From Ectocarpus siliculosus (taxonomy: Eukaryota > Sar > Phaeophyceae > Ectocarpales > Ectocarpaceae), in assembly GCA_000310025.1 (NCBI GenBank), contig FN649750.1, positions 4,195,246 through 4,259,245 on the forward strand: 64,000 bases of DNA. Direction: 5' to 3'. Shown piece by piece: positions 1 to 12,165 of the stretch (positions are counted from its first letter, which is position 1; each line of letters begins with the position of its first letter). Below the pieces are notes generated by a model. The model was not told the DNA's origin, ran no database searches, and was given only the letters and a program-made list of their open reading frames with translations. The translations under genes and the position numbers were made by a program.

Positions 1-283
1 TACTCTACTGCAGAGTTACTTCTATCCACGGTTCCCCTTACGCAAATTTGTGGAAATTAGAGTCCCCCCCCCCACTGACGGACCTCGATTACACTAGTAG
101 TCTAGGCCTATGATACGCATGTGTCTTGATTTTTGTTTCACGAAGACCCTTGGTAGAGGGTGCAATCGTGCACAGATGGATGGTCTAGGTTATGTACCAG
201 GTCAGACAACCATACGTAACAGCTGAACAACTTTTTTCTGTCTCGTGGCCAACTCTTGGGATTGTTATCCGAACGACCCTAAC

Positions 284-435
284 CTCCAAGCTGGTGATAT
301 ACGCGATTGCCCTCAGCTTCGCCCATAGCATCGCGATTTTTTTGCGCGGAACTTGTTCCCGGCCTTCCGTGTGCGATTTAGGTTCCACTTTGACGCGAAC
401 TGTCAGTGGTGCAGACTCCGAAACCCCCGTTGACA

Positions 436-468
<33 letters not shown>

Positions 469-559
469 GTTGTTCTTCGCCGTCTGACGTCCGCGCATCG
501 GCGTTGACCAGAGGTGGTTGCTCTGCATCCTCGTCACTGCTCTCTCCATTCTCGTCTAC
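284..559 (-). CDS. internal exon of an unidentified gene, polyglutamine-containing
   Basis: A 92-codon open exon with phase 0 at both ends. The acceptor CGACAG lies just above 559 and the donor GAG|GTTAGG just below 284. It encodes an acidic stretch (DENGESSDEDAEQ), ten glutamines from a pure CTG/CAG run, a Ser/Thr/Val stretch, then a basic and hydrophobic end (RKKIAMLWAKLRAIAYITSLE). A small exon at 903-946 (residues SSFDSDYSWDVDEL) ends in the same phase and may be the preceding exon, although its donor (GTTTGT) is weak. Downstream exons would lie left of the window. I do not recognise the family. Acidic plus polyQ composition is common in nuclear regulators, but that is only suggestive. 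Confidence 0.5.
437..466. repeat. (CTG)10 microsatellite
   Basis: Ten perfect CTG units. On the minus strand they read CAG and encode the glutamine run of the exon at 284-559. Confidence 0.95.
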
Positions 560-959
560 CTGTCGGCAGCAATCAAATATCCACCACGCACTTGAGAGCA
601 TACAGGTAGATATTTACACTACTTTCTTGCGGACACGGCTCCTCCAGCGGAGTTTATTGTAGACAGGGATGGAGGTGGGTTCCGAGAACAAACACACCGT
701 TCGTTGTTCATGCCAGCACCACAGGTCAGTTAGGCCGCGTTCTTCAAGTCTTCTCCCTAAAACCGCCGCGCGATTTCCTACCGCAAGTTCTTGTTATTGT
801 CTTCAAATTAAACTAGTGTCAGTTGCTAACCCCAAAATCTAGCAAAATGGGGATGTACAAGTTGCTGGTATCGAGTCACTCAAGAAGTTGCAGCGGACAA
901 ACCAGTTCATCGACGTCCCAGGAGTAGTCCGAGTCAAAGGAAGATTCTGAAGCGATCGT

Positions 960-3900
960 TACGCTGTCCATGCTTCCTGCCGGCACCCACAAAGGTAACA
1001 CCCCAGAAGTCCACCGTCGGACTGCTGTGTGTATGTAGCACGGAGTACTTTACGAGATATCGTTTCGAGATCCGCACTACATCAGTCAACTGCTGTACGT
1101 CCAACATGCAAGTAAAGGGCGGCTGGACCATGGACGCATGACAGTCCGGGATCTACGGAGATCAATGCAGCAGTTTCAGCCACAACACCGAACTCAACTT
1201 CGGACGCTGGCTCTATGTACCATATATTCATACTCAATCAGAAGTATACAGAGAAAGCAACCTTCCCGCCGTTTCTAACCGCACCTTTGTACTGTTATCA
1301 GTAGAGGACGCCATGAAGACGTGCTGTCGTGTATGCTGGCACGTTCAGGTTTGCTTCGTCGGCAAAGTCTTGGGTGGTGATATCGACAATTCGTGGGCGT
1401 GATGAAGCTGTAGTACAGTGTACGTATGTACATAATGGCCTTTATCTGTACATATATGTATTGTGATAGCAACTCGACGAGTATCGTCGCGTTGCCTGTC
1501 TGAATCTTTCCAGTTTTTTAGCCGTTAATAAAGTCGAGGGCGCACACCGCGACACGCTCGCCCACCGAGCACGACAAAGAGTTCTATACACAGAGTAGAT
1601 GACATAAGATATCACACCCCCTTAACAATTTTTAATTTTCAAAGCTCGATTACTCCACAACAGAAATCGTGGCCGGGCGACGTTGGCACCGACCGATAGC
1701 TTTCCGAAACAAACCTACCTATCGTTTGACATGCTCGTCGTCGTGGACTAACATTATTAGCTGTGAATATTGATGATGCGATATATTATGTCACCTACTA
1801 CTGCCGGTACAAGCCATGCATAGAACAACGAGCACCCTCCATACTCCGTAGGTAAAAGTTACTGTATGTAGTAGTTGAATTGAAACGAAACCTCTCATTA
1901 CCCATCCATGAAGAAGTTGTTTTATACACAAATAGTTAAAAAACAGTGCTGCAAAAACTATCCATGGACGAACCCAGCAGTGCCGTTGTTGTTGTCTTCA
2001 CAATTAATCACAAAAAACCGTTCGTTCTGTTCTCTCTACCCAGTACCTAATTGTACCTTCTTCGTCTGTTCGTACCATAATGTATGATAGTCTGACACTT
2101 GACGCGGTCGATTCCCGCCGTGTGGTCACAGGCTAACTTACCCAAAAAAGTTATACGAAAATAAAATGGACCCGAAAAGGGCCCGCAAGTCAACGACAGA
2201 TTAGTCACCCTCCGCTCGCTTCAATACGCTATGCGAGGTAGTAACTATAGCCTGGACAAAAAAGTTATAAACCACTCAAAACAATAAAAAAGGGCAGGGT
2301 GTGTTGGCGCGCTCAAATCTACGTCTGTGGTGTTCGTATATCGAGGATCATACGGTATAGGAGTACACGTACAATCTCCGCAATTCTCCGCAAATTTCAG
2401 CAGCAGCAGCAGTAGATCGACACCCAGCGTCGCTACTGATCCCAACCTCCTGTGAGTATTTTCTGGTGCTCTTGCGGTTTCCTCCCAAAATCGGTCGACA
2501 TGAACACACAGAACGCGCCACTTAAAGGACCGTTTACTTTGCGCGAGGCTTGACGCTTATTGTTTGTCCCCGAACTGAGTCCATGTCTTATTTTCCCAGC
2601 TGATTTTTCCAAGTTCTATCTAAATAGAGCAGGCGCCAATGTACTGTAGCAAATCTAAGGTTGGCCACAAGAACAGACAGGTGCTCAGTTCCAACAATAC
2701 CGCCTTGGTCGTATACCAATATGCATACATACACATAGAATGAATGGAGACAAAATACACGGCAGCAGCAGATAGGCACTTACAATGGTAGGGACCCGAC
2801 AGCAAGTTAGTTTCAGTTTCGGGGCGGGAGGGGGGGGCACCTCTCGTGACATACTTAAGAGTCGAGATGGCACCGGGTGGGATCGATTTTTTTACGTTTT
2901 TCTTTGTATTCTTGTTATCACCCCGGTGTGATCTCTCCGACCCCCTGCGGACATGAAAATATATCATCAGGCGTACCGTACTACATTAGAACGTAGGCTG
3001 GCATAAGCAGTTTCCATGCAACGAGTGGTCATGGGTTTGAAATCGAGTTTTGATATTGCGTGAAACAAGGACAACAAACGATGTGGTTTCCATCTGGGGT
3101 ATCGGTACATTCGGTATCAGGTTGTTGTGGCTTTCTTTGCCGTCTTCCTCTACGAAATTACTGTAGATTTACTTGCCTCAGGTGGGGGTGGGTCACGGCT
3201 TGTACGTTGTGTACTTGGGTGGTGCACAGTTTGCAACTACCATGCCGACTAAATGAAAACAACAGGAAATCCCGCTTTGAACTGAGGGAAAGGGGGGGGA
3301 CGTCGCCCGATTTCACGCTATTGTAAGCATACTGTAGACTATGCGTACTCTTCTTGTTGTCACGATGAAATCCAACCAGGAACACCTGTCCGTGTCCTCT
3401 GTATTTGGCAATCGGCGTACAAAAAGAACGCCGTTTGTCCTACAGGATTTTGTTGGGCTCAAGTTCTTAACTGCAAAGTTTGAAGTGGTGGCGCGTTCTG
3501 CAGGGCTTCAGAATTAATCACATGTTGCTGATACCCGCGGAACAGTAGTCTTCACCCAACCTTATTTCCTGTGCTTTAGGGGGACCAGGGCCAACTACTT
3601 TCTGATCGACATGGTGGCTGTATCTCAAACGAACAGAGTAGGCTACACCAAGCCACCAAATTCGATACGCAGAGAAATAGTGAAGTTCTGGCGGCTGACA
3701 ACATACTGTAGCACCGCTCCTCTTGCTATATTTTCTGTGGGGTGGGCGCCCATCGCCGAACGCCTACATGTAGACTGCATGCAATAATTACGGAGCATCA
3801 TCAACGGATGTATCCAGTAGTCTGCACGTACATGCAGCAGTTCTTGCCACGCATCCAGTCCCCCCCCCCCCCCTTCCACCTCTGTCTCCGATTGCTGGGC

Positions 3901-4877
3901 GCTGTTCGAACAGGTAGCACGGCGAGCGCCATCAGACAGCGTTTGTTGTTCCCTGAGCTTAATTTCTTCACTGTACTCATCCTCCATGCGAACCTTGTGG
4001 AAGAGAGTATTCGTATGCTGTCGGTGGCTGATTGTTGCTGCTCTTACCCGTCAGTAGTGCGTAGACACTCGAGCTGACTTGCTTGATCGACGGGTACTTG
4101 AAAATTGTGATCGATTGGCGATAGCGATGGGATGCTTTGTTGTTCGCTTGTTTTCCCGACACATGACTGCAAGTCATCGAAACAAAATGTCTTCGCGTGC
4201 GTTCAAGTGCTTTTGCTGAGTTTTTCCCGCGCTGAAGGCTAAACACCAGCGATACTCGGGCAAGCGACGCCTGTAGTGTACTCAGCAAACAGGTTTGCAA
4301 AGTTTGGCCGACAGCTACGTAAAACGATACAAGAAACACACGCACGCGCAGCTGGCCGGCGGATCACGCGCAATAATGTATCGCTCTCGTGTTGTAGCCA
4401 AGGTTCGATCACGACGACAAAGCAAGAACCTCTTTGGCAGTTCTTGAAGAAATGCCGGGCGTCAGATGGAAAGAACAAATTTAGGGATGTCGCGATGGGC
4501 GCGAAATTCCCGAGGGGGTACAAAATATCAGGTCATCATTGCCTACAGCAGAAAATCGTGCGCGTTCGCTTTTTGTGTGCGTCGGAACTTCCACACGTGA
4601 ACACACACCTCAGCGCGGCCTTGCCGCGGACAGTGCACCAAACAGTATCGGTGTTGCCGAAACAAATTCCAAACGCAGACCCAATCTCCTTCGTGATGCA
4701 TCTCAGCAAAAACAGCAAGGACGCACGAGTTTGAAATAGACGGCTTTGGAACGCACAGCAGCCCGAGGAAAAGCAGAAAAGAAGAAAACTTACGCATAAC
4801 GACCGTTCTTCGGTTGCACGTGTCGGCCACAAACCGAATTATTAAACTACAAAGACGACAATACACCATGGACAGGC
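960..4877. other. gene-poor stretch, no confident gene
   Basis: I see only short frames without good splice sites. The region holds a copy of a dispersed repeat at about 1597-1690, a C-run at about 3860-3873 and AT-rich spacer. A 150-codon plus-strand frame at 4276-4734 lacks an ATG start and recognisable motifs, so I do not call it. Confidence 0.5.
1597..1690 (+). repeat. dispersed repeat, copy 1 of 3
   Basis: It shares a block with 14822-14895 and 15255-15325: a core like AAGATACCACACCCCTTGA, then TTTTCAAAGCTCGATT and CTCCACNACNG. It is diverged by substitutions and short indels. It has no coding capacity, and the family is unknown. Confidence 0.6.
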
Positions 4878-5352
4878 TCACTTCCAATCATCCCAGCAAG
4901 CAGTAGTACTGCGGCGTACGAAGCTCAGCCTCGGCCTCCCGCCACCGCTTAGAACAGCATCCACCGCCCGGAAAACGGCCAGTAGAGGGGCCCAAGGCGC
5001 TTCGTCCCTCGTTTCGTCGGAGGTGAGACCACATCTCCGCTCCTGCCCAGCGGGCACTGGCCGTTTCGGAACCGCCTCTCGCAAGGACTCCGTATTAATG
5101 CCGTGCCATTCGCTACGGCCAGTCTTGAATCTGCCTTGGGCGTCTTCTATCCCCACCTGCTGTTGTTGCTGTACTTCCGTCGCAGGTAAAACAGGTGGCT
5201 TTTCAGCAGATCGTTGACAGCGGCATGCATGCGATAGCTCGCGCGCCAGGGCGGGGACAACAAGGCGGGAAATGTCCGTTTCCGCAGCAAGAACGGAGGT
5301 GGTCCGCAGTTGTCGCGCGAAGAGCTCTGCTGTGTGTCCTAGCGCGGAGTCG
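4878..5352 (-). CDS. exon of an unidentified gene, possible 3' end of the gene at 5.9-8.8 kb
   Basis: Open frame of about 158 codons after a strong acceptor (TTTTCCCATCCCAG just above 5352), ending at a TGA at 4878-4880. The start has one base left over (phase 2). Residues run SDSALGHTAELFARQLRTTS, then a helical hydrophobic stretch (RLVVPALARELSHACRC), a Q5 run, a charged middle (RREAVP-like and TSDETRDEAPW) and APLLAVFRAVDAVLSGGG before the stop. Just before the stop the sequence GGAA|GTGAGC is also a good donor, so the exon may instead splice onward. The upstream exon at 5935-6025 ends in a different phase, so I cannot prove both belong to one gene. No family was recognised. Confidence 0.5.
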
Positions 5353-5934
5353 CTGGGATGGGAAAATTGCGGTGGGGCGTAGAGGCGGGGCGGGGGGGCG
5401 GAGAGAAGGGCATACCGGGTGAAGTTTCAGACAAGCGTGTGTGAGGGTGTGCGTTATCATCCTATCAAGTGTGGATGTTTCCTCCCGGTGGTGTGTGGAC
5501 CACCCGAAACGTCCGCCGACAAGTTGGTATAACATTTTTTCCCGATGAGGGCAACGAAGAAAACACAACACTCTCCCGTCTACCCTAATTTAACCCCGCG
5601 TTATTTTTACTATACCTGCAATGCGCGACAGCATGAGGCCAACGCACAGATGCGCTAGAATCGAAAAGTGCACATCAATATTGTACCAACCTAGGGTTAA
5701 TTTTTTGTCACAAAACATAGCCGGAATGAAAAACAGCGACTACCAGCAGATTCAGACAACACGTGGAAAACAAAAGAACAGAAGAAAACGGAGAAGAAAT
5801 CGAGCACCAATAGGGACAGAAGTCCCTGAACACGCTACATCCATGCCATTCAATTTGGGTTTGTCTATCTCGGGCTCAGCGAAAGCTAAGAGAGACAGTG
5901 TGCGTGACGCATGTAAACATTTGTTGACCTTCAC

Positions 5935-8766
5935 CCTGTCAGTATAATAGTAGATCCCTCCATTTCGATCCAATTTCCCCTTAGGTGGGGACAGCTGCGC
6001 GGCATGCGTCTGACCCCGTCTGCGTCTGGGGAAACCAAACAGGAATAGCACACGCCTACACCGACACCTGTTACTACCACCAAACACACCCAAGGTAAAT
6101 TATGTATGCCGGCCGAAGTGCCATCCGCCAAACTCTCACCTATCATGGGGCCAGCAAGAAGGCGCGCGACACTGCAGCTCTTCAACCAGAGCGAAACACG
6201 CAGTATTACGCAAGGCTTGGACCCCGTTGGCATGTTGCCAATCTTTCCGCCCAGCACAGTCACCAAACGGTCCCGGAAAGGTGCAGAGAGGATTCTCCCC
6301 CGTCAGCACAAGCGATGGGTTCTCAACGAGAGTTTTGGCTTCCTGGGAGGGGCGAAACAACGGGAAATGGGAGGTGGACTTAGCACCTGCAACGCGATAC
6401 AAAACGATTCAATATTCAGAATAGGAAAGGGTATCGTGGCTATCGGGGAAAAACAAAAATCCACACGACAAACGATTTCACGTCAGAGGAAGCTACGAAC
6501 TAACGCCGTTGCACCCTACCAACTTGCGTCGTGTTTTAAGTGTTATCATGCATGCATGTCAATGTGAACCGGGTGCCAGCATGTGTCGACAACGAATGAA
6601 CAGCGGCCGTGGTGAAGAAGAAGCACACCAGTCCAGCACACGTGAACCTTACCTCGGACAGTGTTGACAAGCCGGCATCGCCGCAAGAGTCATGCGTCAT
6701 CGCATCCAAAGTCTCCCGTATCAAGCCGGTAACGTGCCCAGCCTTGGTATATTCAACGCGCCGTTCGAAATCATAGAGCGCCGGAGGATCGCAGGGAGGG
6801 TTAGCGAGGCTGTAGACGGATCACCCACGGCTCTGAAACATTTTTGGGGATCACAGGACACACAACGCTGTACCCTTCAAGCGTTTCGCGATATCGTCCG
6901 AGACTTCCGCAGAACTTGCTCACGCACCTCAAACCTCAAACAACACTCAGTAGGGCGGTATTTTTTTCATGCTGCACACCACCAAGGAGAACACGACAGA
7001 CCGTATGCAGCTGTTTCTCGCCTAAATCTCGAATGGTCATCGTTTCCCTAGACTGTGTGTTGTATGCCGCAAAGGCTCCTTCCCCCCTGCCCCAAACAAG
7101 CATCTAAAGCGGACCAAAAAGATGACAAATCGATTGTGAACGCTGAGGGCGGTGCCTTGCTTCTCTCCTAAATTATGAAATTTTGGGCGAGCACACAAAA
7201 TCCAACTAAACGAATTATTACCTTGTTCCGGCAGTACCAGTCTTCGAACTCGTGCAACAATCGACTCATGCCTCCCTCGTCGCTGCGCTCCTCACGTTCC
7301 CGAGTATTCCTCCCTCTCCAAGTCTCCAAGCCCGTGTACCTGTCTCGCCTCCGCTCCTCTTGGGCGAACACTTCCCTCTTCCCGTTGGCTTCATCCAGCA
7401 GCATCAAAAGTGACCGTTGCAGCAGTTGTATTTCTCTCAACCTTCCGACCTCGCATTGCCCTTGTGCTTCCCCAGCGCCCACCGCACAGCCTTCGCTGCG
7501 CTCTGGACAATGTAGATCGGTACACCCAGCGTTATCGCCGCCAAGCAGGTCTTGGCCGTGACAGATGTCTTGCCGAGGTGTTGCATCATAACCAGGTGCT
7601 TGTCTGCCCCGAAGCATCTCTCGCCAACGGAAAAAAGCTGGGTCTGGCAGAGGGCTACCTCGTGCTTGAGGGTAACCATTGCCGCAGGAACCGACGGAGC
7701 CTGGTGCATCGAGATCGCGCAGAAGTGATTCCTCAGCGGCCTCGAACTCTCCACGCGAGCTGTGTCCCATGCTGCCGACGTCACCGCCGCTGCTGCCGCT
7801 GCTTCCGTCGTCTCGTCCCAAAAACCTTGCTCTTGCTGCTTCATAGCAAACTATCTCCTCCCACATCCCACTCTCAATATTTGCGGCAATTTCTGCCGCA
7901 ACCTCGTTAACAGCAGCCTCAGATGTTACCAAGGCCTGAGCCTCCTCTGCAGGATGATCCGAACACTCCGTTTGTGCGGCGGAACGTTGGGAACTAGTGA
8001 AATGGGATCGGTTAGCCCCAGAACGGCTAGAGCTCGATTCATTTCCACTTCGGCTAGAAGCGTTCTCCCGTCGTTCGTTGTCACGGTTGGCCACCAGAGG
8101 TGAAGTGGCCTTCCTGACAGTTCCAGTGCCTGCCTGACATGAAGGTCGCCCGGGAACAGAGTTGGCTCTCTTGGTTCTTGCGTCCAGAGCTACCCCTACC
8201 CTACCACCACTGCTCAATGGAGCGGTTGACCGCGCCTTCCCTGTCACCGGTCTTGCCGCCTTGAGGCACCCGCCACGTACGCTGCTGATACCGCTGCTAC
8301 GGATTTCCGCTCGCTTGGCACCAGTCGCGTCGATGAGCCCAGCAGACACCTTCTGCGAGACGTCACCGGTCCGAATGCTGCGAGCCTGCTCCAGGATTTC
8401 CTCCAGAGACTTTGTAATGCGCGACGATCCTTGCGAAACAGCCGAGTCGTTTGTCGACACCTGACGTCCATCCCTCGGAGATCGCGAGGTCTCCGAAATT
8501 GCGGCTTGCGTTGTCGCCGCGTCAAGTGCGGTGCATGTTTCCGACGAGGCGCGCCGGCACCTCGCTTGTCCACCAGAGGTGGCTGAAGCCACACCGCAAC
8601 CTGCCGCCTTCGAGCCTCGTCGACAGTCGAAGCGGCTCTGCCCAGCTTTTCGCCGCCGATCGGGTTCAGTCAATGGTTGCTGCTGTGGGGGCGGCGGTTG
8701 ATGTTCTGCATCCTGCTGTCGGGAGTCCTGCTGGATTAGGTTGAGTCGGCAACAGCAACGTTGCAT
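5935..8766 (-). CDS. multi-exon gene of unknown function, Ser/Arg-rich N-terminus
   Basis: Proposed exons on the minus strand: 8766-7222 (ATG start, 515 codons), 7103-6874, 6809-6653, 6342-6140 and 6025-5935. The first donor is AACAAG|GTAATA. The acceptor of exon 2 is CCGCTTTAG. The exon at 6342-6140 has a strong acceptor (CGCCCCTCCCAG), a strong donor (GATAG|GTGAGA), and only one frame open across it; that frame matches the exons on both sides. Exon 1 encodes a Cys-rich start, Pro/Gln run (PPPPQQQP), a long Ser/Arg/Ala/Gly low-complexity region and a C-terminal charged helix region (HEFEDWYCRNK). Later exons give helical segments such as ALYDFERRVEYTKAGHV and NGVQALRNTACFALVEELQ. Exon 2 contains an in-frame TGA at 6936-6938, which is unexplained. 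The last frame stays open to a stop at about 5752, so the 5935 end is provisional. No known domain was recognised. Confidence 0.5.
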
Positions 8767-9084
8767 TGTGAGTAAAAGAGAGTCGTTACCCAACCACCAA
8801 TGTTGTATAATCGCTGTGACACCCGGCACCCGGGAGGTCTAGCAGTTGACCTCACCTACAATAGTGGCATGTTGCGAGTGGATCTCTCCGTGGGGTGAAA
8901 CATTCCGATAAATGTCGCGAATACGCACACTTCGAAGTAGTAAATAGTCGACGAGGGAAACGAACGGCTTAACGCTTCTCGTGATAAGAAATAGGGGATT
9001 TACCACAGGAGGAAAGGTGGCGTATTCAAGCAAACACTACAAAACAATTCTTCATGATACCGTAAGGATGCGAGAGAACGGTCG
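8767..9084. other. upstream region of the 5.9-8.8 kb minus-strand gene
   Basis: It must contain the promoter and 5' leader of the minus-strand gene whose ATG is at 8766. I see no clear TATA box or other element. Confidence 0.3.
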
Positions 9085-9235
9085 GGGGTGCGATCGATTC
9101 TTCAATGATTTCGTTCTGCACTTTTTGTCGCACGGGGGTGCGATATTACCTGTACATGCGATATCACCGATCCCCGTGCGATATTCACATGAAATCATTC
9201 GACCCTGAATGGTTATCGCACGGGGGGTGCGATAA
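9085..9235. repeat. foldback (MITE-like) element with GTGCGAT arms
   Basis: The two halves are imperfect reverse complements. The left arm has GGTGCGATCGATTC, then CAATGATTTC and TCGCACGGGGGTGCGATA. The right arm has ATCCCCGTGCGATATTCAC, then GAAATCATTCGA and TTATCGCACGGGGGG. The element ends in a self-complementary TCGCACGGGG/CCCCGTGCGA motif. No coding capacity. Confidence 0.6.
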
Positions 9236-9539
9236 CCCCGATACGCCCGGTGTTGAGCAAACAATAGCCCCTTCAGCAGTAGCACTGGGTGGTAGTACAG
9301 CGCACAAACCTGTGCACAAACTCCGACACGTGCGATACCCAAAATATCACGGCCATACTGCTGAACACACAGTGTTTCAATGCGTGGCACTACAGCACCG
9401 TTCACCATGAAATCGTGAGGTACCTCTGGCGCAGTGAGTGTCCCGGAACCACTCGAAGCACTCGGTGTCGGTGACATCGTACCTCCGTGCGATGTCACCG
9501 GTCCCCGTTCGATAAGCTAATTAATCATTTTTGGGCCAG

Positions 9540-10540
9540 GCGTACTCACTGATCATTGATTGAAAAATTACAAATACTGGTGTGGTGACCAGCTGTGGAG
9601 TAGCCGTCCTCTGTAACCCTCCACGACGGGTGTTGAGAAGTTCATACGTGTGCTATTATTGTTTGCATCGACCGCGCTAACCGGATGACCACTGAAAACG
9701 GGTCAGTGCCAACGGAAAACTCTGTAGGTATCGGGAAGCGGGCCAAAATTCGAAAAATGTGCATGCGCTAAATGTGAATGCCAAAATTGATCTCGGTACG
9801 AAGTATTTCACAGACACACATCACAGCACCACGCATACTTTCGCCCGAACCTATGTAGTGTCTGATCCAAAGAGCGGAGGGATGCAAAAGGGGTATTTCA
9901 AGCCAAGCCGATCATATCGTTGTGTGTTGCTTCAATCTTTGGACAATCGTACCTTCCCAAGATCCAGCACTCATCGTGTCAGCAGCTACACTACAGCAGT
10001 GTAGACGAGTCAAACAAAATAGCAGAAGACAACATACACAGAATGGCTCCAAACACACCCTCGCCCGAACCTAGGAAGCCGCTAATATAGGTAGGTGTGT
10101 GATGCTATGCCGGTGTGCTTGTGTGAATGTGGGGGGAAAACAGGAGAGTCAGCAGGGCCCACATGAGGGGGGGGCAAAAACGTACAGAAAATGTACTACT
10201 ATACCAGCTACGAGCTATGGGGCTTCGAGCCCTCTGACTGACCACATTCATTGATCATTAGAAAATACTGCAAATAGAGAAGTTGAGGCAGCTAGACGGC
10301 TGATCATTGCAACGCCTACAAGGCTACCTGCCTGCCCTACCGGCCGCAGCGTGACCACTCGTCAACCCCTCCTGACTCTATGGCCACCACCCTGTCGCGG
10401 GCTGCCCGCATGGCCTACAGGTGGAGGTAGTTGTTTCGTCTAGAGAAGCACGCTTTGTCTCTTTCTGCACTTTTGTCTCTATGTTATCTGCGGTGGAAAA
10501 ATAAAGTTGACGTCGAAACGGAACCTAGGCCCGAAGGGGA
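9540..10540 (+). repeat. tandem 1-kb repeat, unit A
   Basis: It aligns over its length with unit B at about 10590-11520. Shared landmarks in the same order are GATCATTGAT, GTGTTG(A/G)(G/C)AAGT, TATTGTT(T/A)GCA, CGCCTACAAGGCT, TGGCCACCACCCTG and CCCGAAGG at the end. It includes AATAAAG near the right end. No long frame is open, and the class of element is unknown. Confidence 0.7.
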
Positions 10541-10589
10541 TACATCAGTCGTTATTGGTATTTAAGCCTTTTGGATCTTCAGGCGCTGA

Positions 10590-11520
10590 TGGATCATTGA
10601 TAGACCATTCGCATATGCTGGTGTGTTGGCATGCCATGGAGTTGCCGCCCTGTATCCATTCACGCTAGGTGTTGGCAAGTCCATATCTAGGTGTGTCTTT
10701 ATTGTTAGCACCGACCGAGCTCACCGGTGACCAATGAACAGACGTCAGTGCCAGCGGGAAAAATCAAGGGTACCGAAATTCGGAAATAACGCACATTGCG
10801 CTACATTCGAATGCCACAGCAGCGAATCTCGGTAAAAAAAATCCTTTCACAGAGACACACATCGTAGCTCCACATGCATGCCCTCGCCCAAATCTATGCG
10901 GCCACTGCAAGAGCGGATGTCAGCAAAAGGGGCATTTCAAGCCCAGCCAAGCCAACATGTCCTCGTACGATGCATCTCCAACTTTGGTAATTGTACACTC
11001 CGAAGATCCTACACAGCAGCAGTATAGACGAGTCCAACACAATCGCAACACGCATGTACACTACCATCATAGCTACATACCCCGCCCGAACTATGAGGCC
11101 GTTCATGAGAGAAGATAGGTGTGTGCTGTTGTGCTTGTGCGAAAAACACAGGAGCTGTAGTGACCCGGCAGGGCTCACAATAGTGGGGCGGCAAAAAAGT
11201 ACAGAATACAGATACCGGCTATTGGTCTACAAGTCCTCTAATAGATCATTCTCATAGATCATTTTATGATACTGAAAATACAGTAGTGTAGGCAGCTTGG
11301 CGACTGATCATTTCAACGCCTACAAGGCTGCGACCACCCATCAACCTTTCTATGACCCTGCCCGTGGCCACCACCCTGCCGCGGGCTGCCCTCATGGCCT
11401 ATGTAGGAGGAGATAGCTGTTGCATGTACACATTTGCTACATTTCTCTCTCCCTCTGTACTGTCTCTCGTCGTTTGTTTCATTGGCCGAAAAACTGAAAA
11501 AAAATACTAGACCCGAAGGT
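10590..11520 (+). repeat. tandem 1-kb repeat, unit B
   Basis: Diverged second copy of the unit at 9540-10540, in the same orientation, separated from it by about 50 bases. Differences include many substitutions and small indels, so the duplication is not recent. Small frames inside it do not match between copies, which argues against coding. Confidence 0.7.
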
Positions 11521-11580
11521 TAATCGCACTGGGGTCCGACATCACCGGTATGTGCGATATCACCGAACCGTGCATTCTCT
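11520..11580. repeat. GCGAT/CACCGG motif block
   Basis: ATCGCACTGGGGTCCGACAT followed by CACCGG and GTGCGATATCACC. It is roughly the inverted counterpart of the block at about 9480-9520 (GTGCGATGTCACCGGTCCCC), so the two blocks flank the tandem pair of 1-kb repeats. Confidence 0.5.
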
Positions 11581-11897
11581 CGCACCCGTACGTGTGGCCT
11601 TCCTGCCGTGTGACCCCGGCTGATATCAATTACACCAAACGTGTGTACAGATGAGACAAACACATGTGCAGTGTGGATCCGAGCAGGCCGTAGCCAGCCG
11701 CACAGTGGCAGCAGTGGGCTGTTGTTGAGACGATGCTTGGTGCACATGACGAACGTTCGGGGACGACGTGCTAGGCGCGCGTTCGTGTGTGCATGAAATG
11801 AAAAACAATGAAACATCACCTAAAAGCGAACCCGAGTCCTGCCACCATCAACACATGTTGCTGTACCCCTCGTGTGTACAGCAGTCTCCGGCACGCG

Positions 11898-12165
11898 ATG
11901 CATGCTGACCTGCCTAACAACTCGGTTCAGATGTCTTCTCGGAATACAGGTAAGTATTTTTAACTCAATCTGAACTTCAGGATTGCTCGCAGAACAGCTG
12001 GGCGTTTCGCGGAACTGTCAACTCAAGACGATTTTGGGCTCTCGCCCGCACGAGGACCCCGACCGACTCTCGTTCTTCGCGGCGCCGACGGGGACGACTC
12101 TCTCCGTCACGACTGACTCCGCTGCCGCGGGCTCAGACCCCAAGCGGGAGCCGAGTTATAACTAA
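11898..12165 (+). CDS. small two-exon gene or 3' end of a gene, unknown function
   Basis: Exon 11898-11949 (ATG, 17 codons plus one base) ends ACAG|GTAAGT. The exon at 11981-12165 follows the acceptor CTTCAG and finishes at a TAA. The phases match across the junction, giving a protein of about 77 residues that includes SSRNTG, GLLAEQLGVSRNCQLKTIL and a Ser/Thr/Ala-rich tail ending EPSYN. The second exon is GC-rich and clearly coding-like. The implied intron is only 31 bases, which is unusually short; the acceptor may instead pair with a donor further upstream. The frame stays open upstream of the ATG to about 11822. Confidence 0.4.

Noticed and set aside
9540-11520. Pair of long terminal repeats
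   Set aside because: The two 1-kb copies lie directly next to each other with about 50 bases between and no element interior, and they are strongly diverged. A tandem duplication explains them better; element class left open.
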